From Pestalotiopsis fici W106-1 (lineage: Eukaryota > Ascomycota > Sordariomycetes > Amphisphaeriales > Sporocadaceae), in NCBI RefSeq assembly GCF_000516985.1, contig NW_006917099.1:1628685-1692684 (forward strand): DNA of 64,000 nt. Direction: 5' to 3'. Below the pieces are notes generated by a model. That model made no database searches. It was not told the origin of the DNA and saw only the letters and a list, made by a program, of their open reading frames with translations. Positions 46,530-58,666 of this stretch are shown here, piece after piece. The position numbers and the translations under genes were made by a program. Within the stretch, counting starts at the first letter, position 1. Each line of letters opens with the position of its first letter.

Positions 46530-48443
46530 ATGGAATGCTTGCGCAACAACTTTCAGAATGGCGTTGTACTTGGTGGGAGATATAAAACAATCTCTCCCCT
46601 CAATCATGGCTCCTTTGGCATGGTCTTCATGGCCGAGGACATTGAAACCCGGCGAAAAGTTGCAATCAAATGCATGACTAAGAAATCAGCTGCAACCAAC
46701 GACTGCGGTATCGAATTTGCCGTCGACGAAAAGTCCGAGGAACTCTTCTGCCACCGCCGTGTGTCAGATCACCCCAACATTGTCAACCTGATCGACCAGT
46801 TTGAGACGGAAGCCCATGCCTACCTGGTTCTCGAATACTGCTCGCAGGGTGATCTCTACGAGGCCATCCGTACCGGTTACGGACCGTTGGAGACCGAGCA
46901 CGTCCGAAGCTTCATGCTTGAGCTTGTCGATGCTGTATCCTACATGCACTCCAAGGGTATCTACCACCGAGATATCAAGCCCGAGAACATCTTCTTGTCC
47001 GAATCTGGATCCATGAAGCTGGGTGACTTTGGCTTGGCTACCACTGAGAAGTGGTCCTATGAGATGACTGTCGGAAGTGATCGTTACATGGCCCCAGAGC
47101 AATATGACTCTGCTGGTGCAGGCTACTCCCCAGCTCAGGCCGACATTTGGGCCATTGGCATCTGCCTGTTGAACATTCTGTTCTCCCGCAACCCATTCAC
47201 CACTCCCACCGAGGCTGATCCTCTCTTCCTCGACTTCTCGCGAGACAAGCAGTCGCTGTTTGATGTCTTCCCCACCATGTCCATGGACACTTACGAGGTC
47301 ATTGTTCAGTGCATGAACATGGATCCCGCCAAGCGATCTCTCGTTGGTGCCAAGAAGGCTCTTCGCGATGTTGTCAGCTTCACCACTCTCGAAGAGGAAG
47401 ATGATGACTTCTGCGGCCTTGACCGTCAACCCATGGCCACAGCCAACCGTGAGCCTCTGCGCACTCCCTCCATCCAGAGTCCCCAGATGGACCAGGGTGC
47501 CTTCCCGTGGTCCAAGGCTCTGCAGGCCCCGATCCGTCAACTCAGTGTCATTCCCGACAACGAGAGCTATACCGAAGAGCTTTTCCCCAAGTCTGAAGAC
47601 ACCGTTGATTGGATGTCACAGCCTTCCATTGCTTCCGTCATGACTTCCAACTTTGGTGCTTCGATGAACTCTTTCAAGCTGAGCCAACCCCTCGACGTCC
47701 CAAGGAAACCAACCAAGGTCTCTCCCATGGCCGGTTCCCTTCCCATCTCCATGGCTCCGAAGCCCAAGGCCAACCTTGGTGCCATGTCCATGGTTTTTGG
47801 TCGCTCAAAGGACGTTGTCAGCAAGAGCTGGTCAGATATGTGGGAGGAAGATGAGGAGGAGGATGAAGCAGAACAGGCTCGTCAGCTTCAAGCGCTCAAG
47901 GAACTCAACTCTAGAACTTGGAGCCAGGACAGCAAGGAGAATGCTACGCCCCGTCCAGATGAGATGCCTCTGGAATCTGTATCTCAGGCGCCAGCGCTTG
48001 ACGAGAAGCCCGCGGCTTCTGCACAGGATACGTTTAATGTCGATGGTGACTTGGCCAGTGACTTTTTCTTCCACGAGTCGGATCCCATCAACATTGTCAA
48101 GCCCATCGCCACCAACAATCATGCTGTCCACACTCCGTCCAAGCCAGACAAGTGGACCGCCCTCGGCGAACGTCGCCGAGCATATGCTGGCTCTTCACCC
48201 GAACAGAAGTCGCCTAACAACTTTGCCAAGTCGTCTCATCATCAGTACGGGTCTGCAACGAAGAAGCAGTTTGGAGTAGGAAACGGTGAGATCACCGATA
48301 ATGGTTTCAACAAGTGGAACAAGGATCGCAACACACCACGCGATTGCCCTTGGAACAAGGGCCGAGACTGGACCTGGCGCAAGGATCGCCAGGACAGCCT
48401 CTTTGGGTGGGTTGGTTGGCGCCAGGCGACTCAGGCTCACTAG
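46530..48443 (+). CDS. KSP1: Ser/Thr protein kinase of the Ksp1/Ran1 type
   Basis: Single exon, 637 aa from the ATG at 46530; the longer open frame starts at TTG. The kinase domain covers about residues 18-310: glycine loop variant LNHGSFGMVF, Lys47 in VAIKCM, HRD aspartate Asp148 (IYHRDIKPENI), DFG at 167-169 and MAPEQY. The stretches GDLYEAI and VGSDRYMAPE closely match yeast Ksp1, a TORC1/PKA-linked kinase that controls filamentous growth and represses autophagy. The C-terminal half is low complexity, with an acidic run (EEDEEEDEAE) after a SKSWSDMW motif, and a basic tryptophan-rich end (WNKGRDWTWRKDRQ). Convergent with the transporter downstream. Confidence 0.92.
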   Translation: MECLRNNFQNGVVLGGRYKTISPLNHGSFGMVFMAEDIETRRKVAIKCMTKKSAATNDCGIEFAVDEKSEELFCHRRVSDHPNIVNLIDQFETEAHAYLVLEYCSQGDLYEAIRTGYGPLETEHVRSFMLELVDAVSYMHSKGIYHRDIKPENIFLSESGSMKLGDFGLATTEKWSYEMTVGSDRYMAPEQYDSAGAGYSPAQADIWAIGICLLNILFSRNPFTTPTEADPLFLDFSRDKQSLFDVFPTMSMDTYEVIVQCMNMDPAKRSLVGAKKALRDVVSFTTLEEEDDDFCGLDRQPMATANREPLRTPSIQSPQMDQGAFPWSKALQAPIRQLSVIPDNESYTEELFPKSEDTVDWMSQPSIASVMTSNFGASMNSFKLSQPLDVPRKPTKVSPMAGSLPISMAPKPKANLGAMSMVFGRSKDVVSKSWSDMWEEDEEEDEAEQARQLQALKELNSRTWSQDSKENATPRPDEMPLESVSQAPALDEKPAASAQDTFNVDGDLASDFFFHESDPINIVKPIATNNHAVHTPSKPDKWTALGERRRAYAGSSPEQKSPNNFAKSSHHQYGSATKKQFGVGNGEITDNGFNKWNKDRNTPRDCPWNKGRDWTWRKDRQDSLFGWVGWRQATQAH

Positions 48444-49501
48444 AACTGAGTCTCGCCTGGTCGTCTACCTCTTGTGGTTAAGCTCATCTGTCCAACTAAA
48501 TAAGGGGTGCCGTCTTTCATTTCAGCCATATCTACATTTTGTGTCGAAAAGACACGGGAAAGCGTTGGAGATTGTTTTGTTTTTGGGAACACAAAACCAC
48601 TATGTTGGTTTTTGGAGGATTTTGGGATTTTCTTTTTCGGCAATGGCACCCCTATGGCAACTGGTGGACTAGATCTAGCTTCAACTCGCTTTCTGTGTAT
48701 TAGATAGTTCATCATCATGGATTACATCCATACTGAATACCAGAAGTTACCCACTCAACCTAGCGTCTTTGAATTGCAAAACTTGTGATGAAAATGCCAT
48801 TGGAATTCCGCCCGGTGCAATACACGATTAGCAATACTTGGTATTATTCACTTGGACAGCTTACTATTGCAAATCCCCATCAAGGCAGTCTTTGTTTGCC
48901 TTGTCCTGCAATGGATACCATGCCAGGGGTCCAGTTTAATGTTGATGGTCAATGTTTCCCAAACAAAACTTTGTAGTCCATCATCTGATCTTGGTAAATG
49001 CTCTCTCATGATTGAAGCGAGGCGGAGACCCGCCTGGACGTATTGACGCGTCATGCTCAACCAAAGTCTGAAACGCAATAGTAATCCACCCTCTTTCCAA
49101 CAATTCTAGATCAACAAAGTGGATTAAAAGGTAGACAGTAAAAGAATCAACTCTACAACTTGATTATTATTCCTTGCTAGAGTCAAATATTACAAGGGGT
49201 CAAATCAGTACACTCTGTGTGACAAAGAGACTCTTCTTGAAAACATTTTTGGCATTACTTGAATTGGTCATTAAATAGAAGCAATATATCTGTAAACATA
49301 AAAATGCCTGGTCATCGCTGCATGATGCAATATGCAAATTCGTAAGTGCCGCGAGAACAAGTAACCTGCCAACTCCACAAATGGTACGTAAACATGACGC
49401 AAATGCTCAGACCTCAAGAAAGGACGCACTCCAGATACTTTCGTACCACATGAATTCGTAGAGCCAAGGGAATGTTTAGCTTTGTGTCATGCTGCATTAC
49501 G
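48444..49501. other. Convergent 3' flanks of KSP1 and the amino acid transporter
   Basis: 1.06 kb of AT-rich DNA between facing stop codons; no gene seen. Confidence 0.5.
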
Positions 49502-51845
49502 TTATGCTCCAATCATGCTCTTGGGCAAGAAGGCCCAAACCGTGCCAACGACCGACAGAACAAAGGACAGAGTCATGACTGTCCACATAATAAGACGCTC
49601 CTTGGCGGTGATCTCGTGAGAGTATAGCTTCAAATAGAATGCTATGGGCAGCCTGGCAAGACTGTTAGTAATGATCATTCCAATCTAACCAGTATTGAAA
49701 ACTCACGTGATGCAGATGGTGAAGCAGAGAGCACTGCCCATAAATGCCATGATTGAATCGAATGCTGGGAACAAAATCGCAATCACCAGGAAAGCGAGAA
49801 GTGTCATTATACGAATAACGACCTTCATGATCCCTCTAAACATGCTCGAGCGGCCGACCAAAACCTGGTCCTCGGCTACAACCTGTTGACGGAGTCCGGC
49901 TAGAACCTCCATGGTGCTTATAATTGGCTGCGCATTGAGCGGAATCTTGGTGAGTGGAATGATGGCAATGAAGATGACGAGGAGCACATTCATAACGGCA
50001 GGATAACCAGTCGTCCTAAGAAGGTTATTCGTCACCGAGTCCCGGACTCCATCGCCAAACATGATGTAACCAACAACTGCCACGGTGGCGTCAATCATGT
50101 ACTAAACATATGTGAGCATTCTTCGCGATTCGTGTTCGATTCGGTACTTACAGTGAAACTAAAGGTGATTTTGACTGCCTCATTGTATCGGCGCGGATGT
50201 CTCATATCACGATAAATCTAGCAATGATTAGCCTAGAGCGCGAGAAAGATGGTGATTTCATGACTTACATTAGGAAACACACTGTGGCCTCCCCATGGCG
50301 ACATCAAGAGGCCAAACGACAATGGAAGAGTGAGCCAGTTCTCTGGGAAGATGTAGGTAGCCGCTGGCTCAATCAAGGAACCGGGACTTTCAGTCTTGAT
50401 CAAGCCGTCAAGAATAAGAATCAGACAGACTGTCGCAGAGTTAATGATTCGATTTTTTTTTTTAACGATAGTGAAGAAACTTACTGCTCATGACGGAGAG
50501 AATTCCAATAAAGCTGGTAAAACTCAGAACCTTGAGTGGAGCAAATTGAAGGGGTATCAAGATCAAAGTGCAAACAATCTTCCAGCCCGTCAAGGTGAGA
50601 GCACCAGGGAAGAGCAAAATCAACGACTCGGCGAAAAGCACAATGAGAGCGACGCAAGCAGCCAACAACTCCAGAGTGAACAGCACACTCGTAATCACCC
50701 GAGCTCGATGGCCGAACGATATAAAAGCCACATCAGAGAAGGTGATGACGGTAGGATCCAGATCCATACATTTGGCGAGCAGCCGGGCAGTCCAACTCGT
50801 GACGGTAGCACCGAGGAACAGCGTAATCATGCCGCAAAGCCATCCGGCATATTTGATACCGATTGGCAGACTGAGGAGGCCCACACCGATCAAAACACTA
50901 TTACAAGTCAGTCTCATCCAATGTTTTTGGAGATCGCACAAGAGACCTACTTTGTTGAGTTCACCACGGTCTGTGGTAAAGTAGACTGTCCGGCCACGGC
51001 AAGAACAATTTTTCCATCCTCTTGCTCAACCTCCTTGACCATGATAGGCGGGCGTGTCCCGTCCGGCAAATCTGCACCAGACTCTTGTTGCTGCCGCCAG
51101 AGCTCTGCCGCATGTGCGATTGAAGGGCGACTGATTTCTGATCCAACCGTGCCATAGGTTCGCTGGGAAGAATAGCTCCCAACAAGCGGCATGGCAGACA
51201 AGTGCGGCGGTATCTCGAATATCGAGTTGCTTCTCACAGAGCCAGATGGAGAAATCACCCGAGACAGTCCATTGTCAAAAGGCTTGTGCTCATTGTCGTG
51301 TGAAAAGGATCGATGGGGTCCAGCCGAACCCGAATCATCTCCATCATCTAGCACTGCATTTTCTGGTACCTCTAGCTGCCCGCGCAGCAAGGATGTTCGG
51401 GCACCCGCTTCGACATCAGTCCGTTCGTAGGAAAGTGGCTCGATGGTGTTGTGGGCAGGCTCCTGGTCGGGCGCAAACATAAAGGCCGGACGTTGCGGTA
51501 TGATTTCGGGGAAAGCAGAGGCACGCTGCCAGCTTCGGGAGAACTGCCGTAGACTGTTGACTCCGCCGATACCAGCAATGGCCGCAAGTCTGTTCTGGAC
51601 AGAGGATCTGGGAAGGTGGTCAGTTGGCACAGATTGTAGAATCAATATCTCGTCAGGGTCTTTGAATACCTGCGCCGGAGCTGGTTTGTCCAGTCGTGAG
51701 GACCGCGGTCCTCTCGCTCGTCCAAGAGACCTTGTTGATCCTCAAACTGGACGCTACCTCGAGGACTCGAAGACAAGCTATCATGGCGTCCTGGGGAGGA
51801 GGCCCGTTCGTACTCCTCCCATGTCGTCGCTTGTCGCGAAGTCAT
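49502..51845 (-). CDS. Vacuolar-type amino acid transporter (AAAP family, Avt1-like)
   Basis: Seven exons on the minus strand: 51845-51670, 51607-50951, 50897-50485, 50429-50269, 50217-50152, 50101-49707 and 49652-49502. Every junction has GT-AG ends and matching phase, giving 672 aa. The open frame starts at TTG; I use the ATG at 51845. The first ~270 residues are a Ser-rich cytosolic region including RRRSSVQNRLAAIAGIGGVN. The transporter core begins at VNSTNVLIGVGLLSLPIGIK and has about eleven hydrophobic segments, with LMSPWGGHSVFPN and DMRHPRRYNEAVK as family motifs, ending VWAFLPKSMIGA. Relatives of this type (yeast Avt1) exchange protons for neutral amino acids at the vacuole; direction and substrate are inferred. 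Confidence 0.92.
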
Positions 51846-53371
51846 ATCTGCCGGCTGTAGTCGGTACGGTAAAGGCAAGTCAGATGGCGGTGGTCAACTT
51901 GAAAGACCCTGCTGCAACGGCCAGCTCACGGGAAGAGACCAGCACAGAAGAATAGCCTGTCGCTGTCTTGACGACAATATACGTGCCTACTCGACGGGCG
52001 CGTACAAGAGAAATTGCTACGGCCGTGCTCGAGTCGCTCAGTAGTGTAACAGCGGGAGCAGGAAACCGACGATCAAGGAGGGGCCAAGACCAAGAGTGCG
52101 TGTGTGCAAGGTGTATATAAATCTCCTAGGAGAGGGAATCGACGAGGTTCCAAGCCCTCGACTCACGAGAAGGAGAAATAAACAACACCACCTCTTTTTT
52201 CTGCGATCCTACAACAAAAACATTGCCGAAAAGTTCCTAGAATTTCGAACATGCCCCCAGCCCGCCAGAAGCCAAAGCGTCTTGCTAGGTGAGGTGGAAC
52301 CCGTTGGATGGAGCCCGGGCAGCATTTGATCGGGGGAAAAACCAGTGAAAAGTGGGTGGTGACCTTGGTTGACCTTGGCCTCTAAGCAAGGAAGCTTGGA
52401 GATACTTGCAGTTGCTCCCAGCATTGTATGGCAGATGGAGTATTCCTTAGCGGGCCGCTTATCTACAGCCCCACCATTGTTCAGTGTTCATCAGGCAATT
52501 GCTGTAGCGGGAAGCTATGGCATAGTGGGGTTGCGTCACTTAGACTAGCGTACAGGCGCCATCGATAGATTTTAGCTTTGCTCTGCTTGAAAGTTGGATC
52601 ATGAGACCTGAATCCTCGTGTGATCTGTTTATATTTTTATTATTATATAAACTACGTAGATCGTCAGAATTCCAAAAGTGCCTGTTGGGACGTCTCCGTG
52701 CACTCGCAATAGAGTAAGACAGATCTACATGCCTCTAGTCAGTCTTACCGCCACATTGTTGCAGTGTAACTCCTACCAGCAACGTCTGTTCGAGAAATTT
52801 CGAACCGACTCGAATCTTTGCGGGTGATGTCACTTATCGCACGATGAACTTGATTGGGTCTTTAGCATCCCTGCGGGCTGCAGCCCAGAGGGGACGCTTC
52901 TTCCTCCCCATGCTCTCCCCGATCTCAAAACTCCATCCAGAGCGTCTAGCCATGACTAAAAATCAACCGAAGAGCCCCGATCTTATCATTGGCTTATTAC
53001 GCGGCCAAATGACATGAACTGCATTGGAGATGAATAAGATGCAGACTGTTTCTGAGTTCCCATGGCATTTGTAACTCTAAAATGTCAACGGCTGCCTCAA
53101 AATAGCATCGCGGTACTTTGTACTAAAAAGCGGGATATCTTGAACGCTGCCGACATTTTGACACCCCTAGACCCCTGTAGGACTAGCTCATGTCGCTGCC
53201 GCTAAACTCCAATTGGGCGGGATCTGAGTGTGTACTCGTTCTCGAGTCGCGATCCGCGTCGAAAGCATCCAATGCTAAAAAGGTCTAGAAGACAAGAAGG
53301 CCCTCCCAAGCCTCCAAATATACCTTCCAGGACGATACTGATCAACTTTGGTCATATTTCATATCTACCGT
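51846..53371. other. Intergenic region between the transporter and the FAD oxidase
   Basis: 1.5 kb: promoter of the transporter (minus strand) and 3' flank of the oxidase. No gene seen. Confidence 0.5.
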
Positions 53372-54912
53372 CTATGCGAGTGGCGACAAGTCTACATTCT
53401 TGAAGAATACGTTTGTTGGATCATATTTTGCCTTGAGCTCCCTCAGTCGTGGTGCCTTGGGACCAAAGAGCCTGCCAGTCTTCATCAGAGCTCTATCTGC
53501 TGGGTTTTCGGGACCTAGATAACAAACATCAGCCAGAATCCAACATGGAGAGCTCAATTTCAACTTACTTAGGTAATTGTAGTACGTATCAGCACCACCG
53601 GTCTCGGCGTCGTGTTTTCCGAATTTGTCCTTGAATACCTTGGTCGTTTGCACGACAATGTCGCGAACGGCGCCATCCCGCTCAGCAGTGTCCCAAGACA
53701 TAATGGTAACGGCATTGTATTTCTTCTCGCGGCCATTGAAGCTCGTCTTGTCGAGCTGGCCGTACTCGTTGACCTTGTCGAGAGGAATCATCTCTAGGGC
53801 AAACATACTGGTCCTGACCTCCTCATTGCCAGGCTTTTCGAGACCAGCAAAGTACTGCTCGGCGGCTTCACTCATGACTGAAAAGTCAAGGGGGCACTGA
53901 AAGTTGGCTCCCCCAAACATGTATCGGCGCCCAGGAGCTGCCATTGGGTCGCTCATGGTGTTGGCCTTTGGGTAGGGGATCTGGGCCGTCGTATCCATGA
54001 GCCTGGGCTGGAGATCCCGAAGTGGCTTGTAGAACTTTTCTCCGTCCTCCTCGGTGCCGTTGTAGAAGACGCTGGCTCCGCACAGTCGAGCACCACTGCG
54101 CGGGTCGGCGGTGACAATAAGCATAAACCACTGGTCGCCGTCGGTCGTCTTGTCATATGTGTTTACAAAGTCCACCACGTGCGGGAAGAGCTCAAACGGC
54201 CAAAGCATGACGCCACCCCAAACTTTACCTTGCGGAAACGCCTTTGATGTGAACGAGGTCACGACACCAAAGTTGGAGCCCGCGCCCCGGAGGGCCCAGA
54301 AGAGGTCTGCGTTTTCCGTCTCCGAGGCTGTAACAATCTCTCCGCTGGCAAGGACTACCTCGCAACTCACGAGACAGTCGACTGACATGCCATGTCGTCC
54401 GGTCAGCATTCCGTATCCGCCGCCGAGGACGAGTCCGCCGACACCCGTGTGGCTCACCGTTCCACCGACGGTTGCTAGTCCGTGCTCCCAGAGCGCATTG
54501 TCCACGTCTGCCCAGGTGCATCCGCCGCCATAGGTTGCAGTCTGGGCCGAGGCATCCACGGAGACGGAGCGCATGTGGGCTAGATCGAGAATGAGAGCTT
54601 CCGGAGTCGGAGCTGCAGACTCTCCCGAAGGGTTGTGCCCGCCTCCGCAAACTCGCAGCGGGATAGAATGCTTTGTCGCGAACCTAACTATAGCCGACGC
54701 CTCGGCCGCGCTCTTTGGCCGTGCGACAGCTGCCTGTGAGATTTGTTTAGCTTTTCTTCTTCTTGCTACGCTTCTGTAAGCATACGACATACCGCTGGCT
54801 TAATACACGTGGCACTCCATCGCTTGAGACTATCATCGTAACCAGCGTCGCCGGGTAGGAGAAGATCGCCTTCCCGCAGCGATGTGCGCAGTTCTTCAAA
54901 GTTGGGGGCCAT
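53372..54912 (-). CDS. Berberine-bridge-type FAD-linked oxidoreductase
   Basis: Three exons on the minus strand: 54912-54793, 54733-53569 and 53514-53372, giving 475 aa. The second intron is only 54 nt, in frame and free of stops (see findings); a retained form would be 493 aa. His73 in RVCGGGHNPSG is the expected 8-alpha-histidyl FAD attachment site. The stretch GTVSHTGVGGLVLGGG lacks the second (cysteine) attachment seen in bicovalent members, so it resembles 6-hydroxy-D-nicotine oxidase. FWALRGAGSNFGVVTSF and the C-terminal BBE motif (LKAKYDPTNVFF) complete the family pattern. There is no signal peptide, so it is probably cytosolic. Such enzymes oxidise sugars, alkaloids or polyketides, often in clusters. 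Divergent from the nitrilase. Confidence 0.92.
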
Positions 54913-56071
54913 TTTCTTTAGGTCTCTCACACCTCGAGGTTCTGTTGGAAAGGAAATCGTGCAAATGGGAGTTTCATTCGCCAAAGCATCCGCGTTCTCC
55001 GAGCTTTTATTATACAGCACACCACACCACTTGATGTGCAGGCAAGAGTAACTCCGCTATCTCACTTGGCCAATGAAACACCAAGGCGTGTATCACTGTG
55101 GCACGGTGGTGCCACTAATATGCTCCATTGGTCCTGCAAGGTCGGTTGCGTACCGCTTCTGCCCTACCTCGTGTTCCGATTCCGACATGGTTATTTGCTT
55201 GACTGTCTGAGGATCAATTGTTAGAGTCAATCAGTTCTGATCCGCCTACCATGGTCCGGTCCAAGGCTAACTAGTGCACGGAGGTAAGGTTCATCTCAAA
55301 ATATGACCTGACTAAGACTAAGACTAAGACTATAGCCGATCCAGGTCTCACCACAGTTCATGTGTTTTTACATTACCTATGGTCCCAACTTTGGTTCTCC
55401 TTTGGATTCTTTCTTAGTCAAGCAAGACCTGAGCATCAACCAGGTACCGATGCAGGGTCTTGAAGCTATCACGACAGTTTACTCGACCAAAAGGTACCAG
55501 TGCGAGGAATGCGCTTGTTGCAAGTATTGGTTCCACCATTTCCACTAATTGTACGCAATAGCATCGACTATAAATACTTAGTCGTTGACCTGCCGTCCAG
55601 GTAGCGGCATTGTTCGTCGATCAAGGCGGATCTGAACGCGGCATTGACAAACACCAAATTTTTGAAAAGTCGAGCAAGGACTTTTGACAGCTCCAACCAA
55701 GCCAGTTTGCCAGCCTTTTTTTCTTGCAGTCAGCGCTTTGTCAACTTTTTCGATAAACGCTCATGCATTCCGCGTATAAGGTGGAGAATTGATACAAAAT
55801 GATAGGTGGTTGATGCTGCAGTTCCCTCTTTCAATGCCGATCTGCGGACGGTGTGGTTTTCAGTCATCTGCGGGGTTTGGGAATCTGTCTGTGAGTACGT
55901 ACTCGAGTGTGCGTTGCGTCCCTCAGCAGTAGGATGCACCCATCATGAACGCCAATGAGCTATATGCTGCAAGTCCAAAGATTGATGATTTGTGTGAAAT
56001 CTTTGGATATTTCCATTCTGCGACGGGCAAAGACCAGCGAATCGGTGGCCTATACTATTGTGAAATCCAGC
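54913..56071. promoter_or_regulatory. Divergent intergenic region between FAD oxidase and nitrilase
   Basis: 1.16 kb that must hold both promoters. It contains a TATAAATA element at about 55569-55576 and a tandem hexamer ACTAAG (four units, about 55309-55332). Two upstream ATGs (55945, 55955) precede the nitrilase start I chose. No further gene seen. Confidence 0.45.
55309..55332. repeat. ACTAAG hexamer repeat
   Basis: Four consecutive ACTAAG-type units in the oxidase/nitrilase promoter region. Confidence 0.7.
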
Positions 56072-57046
56072 ATGATCGACATCAAGATCAAGGCAGCCGC
56101 CGTGCACGCTGCGCCAGTCTACATGGACAAGAAGAAGACGCTCGAAAAAGTCGTCAAGCTCATCGCTAGGGCAGCTGGTGAAGACACACAACTCTTAGCC
56201 TTTCCCGAGGTCTTTGTGCCGGGCTATCCTTACTTTATCAATGCCTACGCACCAAACGCGAGTACGGTCGCAGCATACGCGGCAGAGAGTGTCGTGGTCG
56301 CTGAGGATTTGCATGATGTACAAGCTGCGTGCGCGAGACACAAGATCACCGTCGTATTGGGTGTGTCGGAGCGCATGCAGGGCGGACACACGCTATTCAA
56401 CTCGGTCGTGACCATTGACGCCGACGGGACTATCCTAGGCGTCCACCGAAAGATGCAGCCAACGTTTGCCGAGCGCTTCATCTGGGGTCAGGGCTCGGGG
56501 TTCACGCTCAAGACGTACCAAACGGCGGCCGGCTACCGTGTCGGTGGTTTGGCCTGCTGGGAACATACCATGAATAATGCCCGCCAGGCCCTCATTGACC
56601 AAGGCCAGCACGTCCACGTTGCGTGTTGGCCGGCCCTGGAGACCATGGCGGGCTTCGAGGGCGTCGCCAATGTCCAGATCGAGGCATTGATGAAGAGCCA
56701 TGCACTCTCGGGCCAGACTTTTGTATTGTGTGCCAGTAATTTCGTCGATGACACCTGTCTCGAGTGGATGGAGGAGAAATTGGGTCCTCAGGACAATGTC
56801 AAGGCCGGGGGCGGATGGACCGCCATTATACATCCGTTTTGCTCGGTGCTTGCCGGGCCGCAGACAGGCTGCGAGGACAAGTTGGTCACGGCCGAGATTC
56901 AATTGAAGGATTTGGATCTCGTGAAAATGTGGGTTGATGCGACGGGGCATTACAGTCGGCCAGAGGTGTTTAAACTGCAGGTAGACAAGTCCCCTCGGTG
57001 GAGAGACGATCAAGATATCGTGGGCCCAATCCCGTATTCCGAGTAA
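56072..57046 (+). CDS. Nitrilase (C-N hydrolase family, aliphatic nitrilase type)
   Basis: Single exon. From the ATG at 56072 it encodes 324 aa, the usual nitrilase size, and the sequence starts directly with the first beta strand (IKIKAAAVHAAPV). The open frame also has an ATG at 55955 that would add 39 unrelated-looking residues. The catalytic set is complete: Glu46 (AFPEVFVPGYP), Lys127 (HRKMQPTFAERFIWGQGSG), Glu134 and nucleophile Cys162 (GLACWEH). The CWEH context and the WGQGSG stretch are those of true nitrilases rather than amidases. The reaction is nitrile plus water to carboxylate and ammonia (some members give the amide or act on cyanide); substrate unknown. Divergent from the FAD oxidase. 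Confidence 0.92.
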   Translation: MIDIKIKAAAVHAAPVYMDKKKTLEKVVKLIARAAGEDTQLLAFPEVFVPGYPYFINAYAPNASTVAAYAAESVVVAEDLHDVQAACARHKITVVLGVSERMQGGHTLFNSVVTIDADGTILGVHRKMQPTFAERFIWGQGSGFTLKTYQTAAGYRVGGLACWEHTMNNARQALIDQGQHVHVACWPALETMAGFEGVANVQIEALMKSHALSGQTFVLCASNFVDDTCLEWMEEKLGPQDNVKAGGGWTAIIHPFCSVLAGPQTGCEDKLVTAEIQLKDLDLVKMWVDATGHYSRPEVFKLQVDKSPRWRDDQDIVGPIPYSE

Positions 57047-57684
57047 ACCCAAGCTGGTAGGTTTTGAACGGCGCTGCCATAATTCTCGTTTGAGTAAGAA
57101 GGTTGTTCTCGCAATTGCTTTTATGTTACAAGGCATGAAATTGTCGGTCAAGCACGATTTATCAAGGAACTGATGATATACTCCGGTTATCAGCCGTGGG
57201 CTGCAGCTGGATGTGCTACATCAGCCATCTGCAAAGTTTCTCATCCTTGGCTTCATGTGTTTTCTGCGGAGTCTTCTCAAATGAAATCCTTGTGTATTGT
57301 CGTCTCCTTCTTTGTAGAGTATAAAACATGGTACCCGTTGCTAGATGAAATGTATTGCAAGAAATAAAAAGTTCCTGAACGCCGGAACAACAGCCACAGA
57401 GATGCATGGCACATGCTGCCATCTGAAACAAGTATGGTCCAATAACTTACCCAACAAGAGATTATAGCCAAAGAAACATCCTCATAGTATACAAAGCAAA
57501 GAAAGGTTCAAGGGTGAAAAAAGAAAGTCCGATGCGTTCAGAGTGGTATGGCTGTGACATGACTGCACATTGCTTAGCTGCAGGTCTGGTTCACGGAGGG
57601 ATTGGCGAGGAAATACACGAGCCCCTAACAGCAAAAAATATTGCTTCGAGGACAGAGCCCTGGGCTACGATCTTGGCGAATGAG
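57047..57684. other. 3' flank of the nitrilase
   Basis: 638 bp between the nitrilase stop and the facing stop of the minus-strand membrane-protein frame. No gene seen. Confidence 0.45.
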
Positions 57685-58433
57685 TCAAACGAAAGTATGC
57701 ATCTCCATCTCTTCACCAGAATACTCCAAGTCTTCAGATTGACGACCGACAAAGTCTCGGACCGCTCCTAAGGTGGGTTCATGTCTGAAGCGAATATGAG
57801 ATGCACGAGGCGATGTTGGGTAGTGACTCGGAAGATCTTGATTGTGAGAGTTGTGATCACGGGTGGAGGATTGAGCATGAACAGGCAAGCGGTATTGGCC
57901 TCCGTCGTCTGGATTGCTGTCTCGTCTGTGCGGCATTGCTCGAGGCCAAGAGAATCGAGCAGCTTCGGCTGCAGTACCGCCAAGGTTCCGATGTCGTTGT
58001 CGCTGTCGTGCTAGTCTATGGCGATTCATCCTCAAAGGACTTTGGGCCGACTCTGGCTGTCCTGCTCCGAGCGCTTGTGCCGACCTGTAAAAGCGTAATG
58101 TCGAAAAGATCGTGGTGCGAAACGTGGAAGAGCAGGCTCAACCCTGAGAGGAAGGTAGAGTGCCCTCCGAAGACGTCGATGCCCTCTTCTTTCACCTAAT
58201 CTATAGGTGCGAAACGCAAAGTAAACCATTGGGATAGCTAGTAAGCCAGCAATAATACCGACAACAAGATTGATGTAGACAATTGGGCTTTTCGAATCCG
58301 GATCGGAATCCGAGTTCATTTGCGGCGCCTGAGGCGTAGCAGTGGGTAATAAGCTTGAAGAGAGAGCTGCTGCTGCTGAGCTCAAAGAGGGAGCTGCTGA
58401 GGAGCTTGTGTCGGTCGCAATGCTCACGTACAT
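57685..58433 (-). CDS. Single-pass membrane protein, gene model unresolved
   Basis: On the minus strand a Ser/Ala-rich segment is followed by a strong membrane helix (IVYINLVVGIIAGLLAIPMV) and FAFRTYR, ending near 58196 where a GTGAAA donor occurs. A second frame, open from about 58137 to TGA at 57685-57687, encodes a hydrophilic tail ending VRDFVGRQSEDLEYSGEEME. Both look like parts of one type I membrane protein (Ser-rich ectodomain, helix, cytosolic tail). The intron joining them is uncertain: a clean TTTTACAG acceptor at 58085 is out of phase with the best donor. The ATG at 58433 may itself be internal, since GTACGT next to it could be a donor joined in phase to a frame open upstream (58434-58666). 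Function unknown; a broken gene is also possible. Confidence 0.35.
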
Positions 58434-58666
58434 TGTTCTGGCTGTCCACACAGGACGGCAAAAATGAAGTTCACCAACACAAGATTAAAACAATTTCGAG
58501 AACATGCTATCCGTGGAAATCGGGTCCAGATTATAAATTCAGCACTCTGCGATACATGGCGGGGTGCAATGTTGATCCAGACTTGGTTGGCACAGCAACA
58601 GTCCGCCCACCACCCACTTGCAAGTCGTGAGCATTGCGCATTATCCGTCATATTGGTCGGCGGCAT

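Noticed and set aside
55945..56169. 75-codon frame starting at the first ATG before the nitrilase
   Set aside because: It is out of frame with the nitrilase and becomes a shadow of it; it could at most act as an overlapping uORF.
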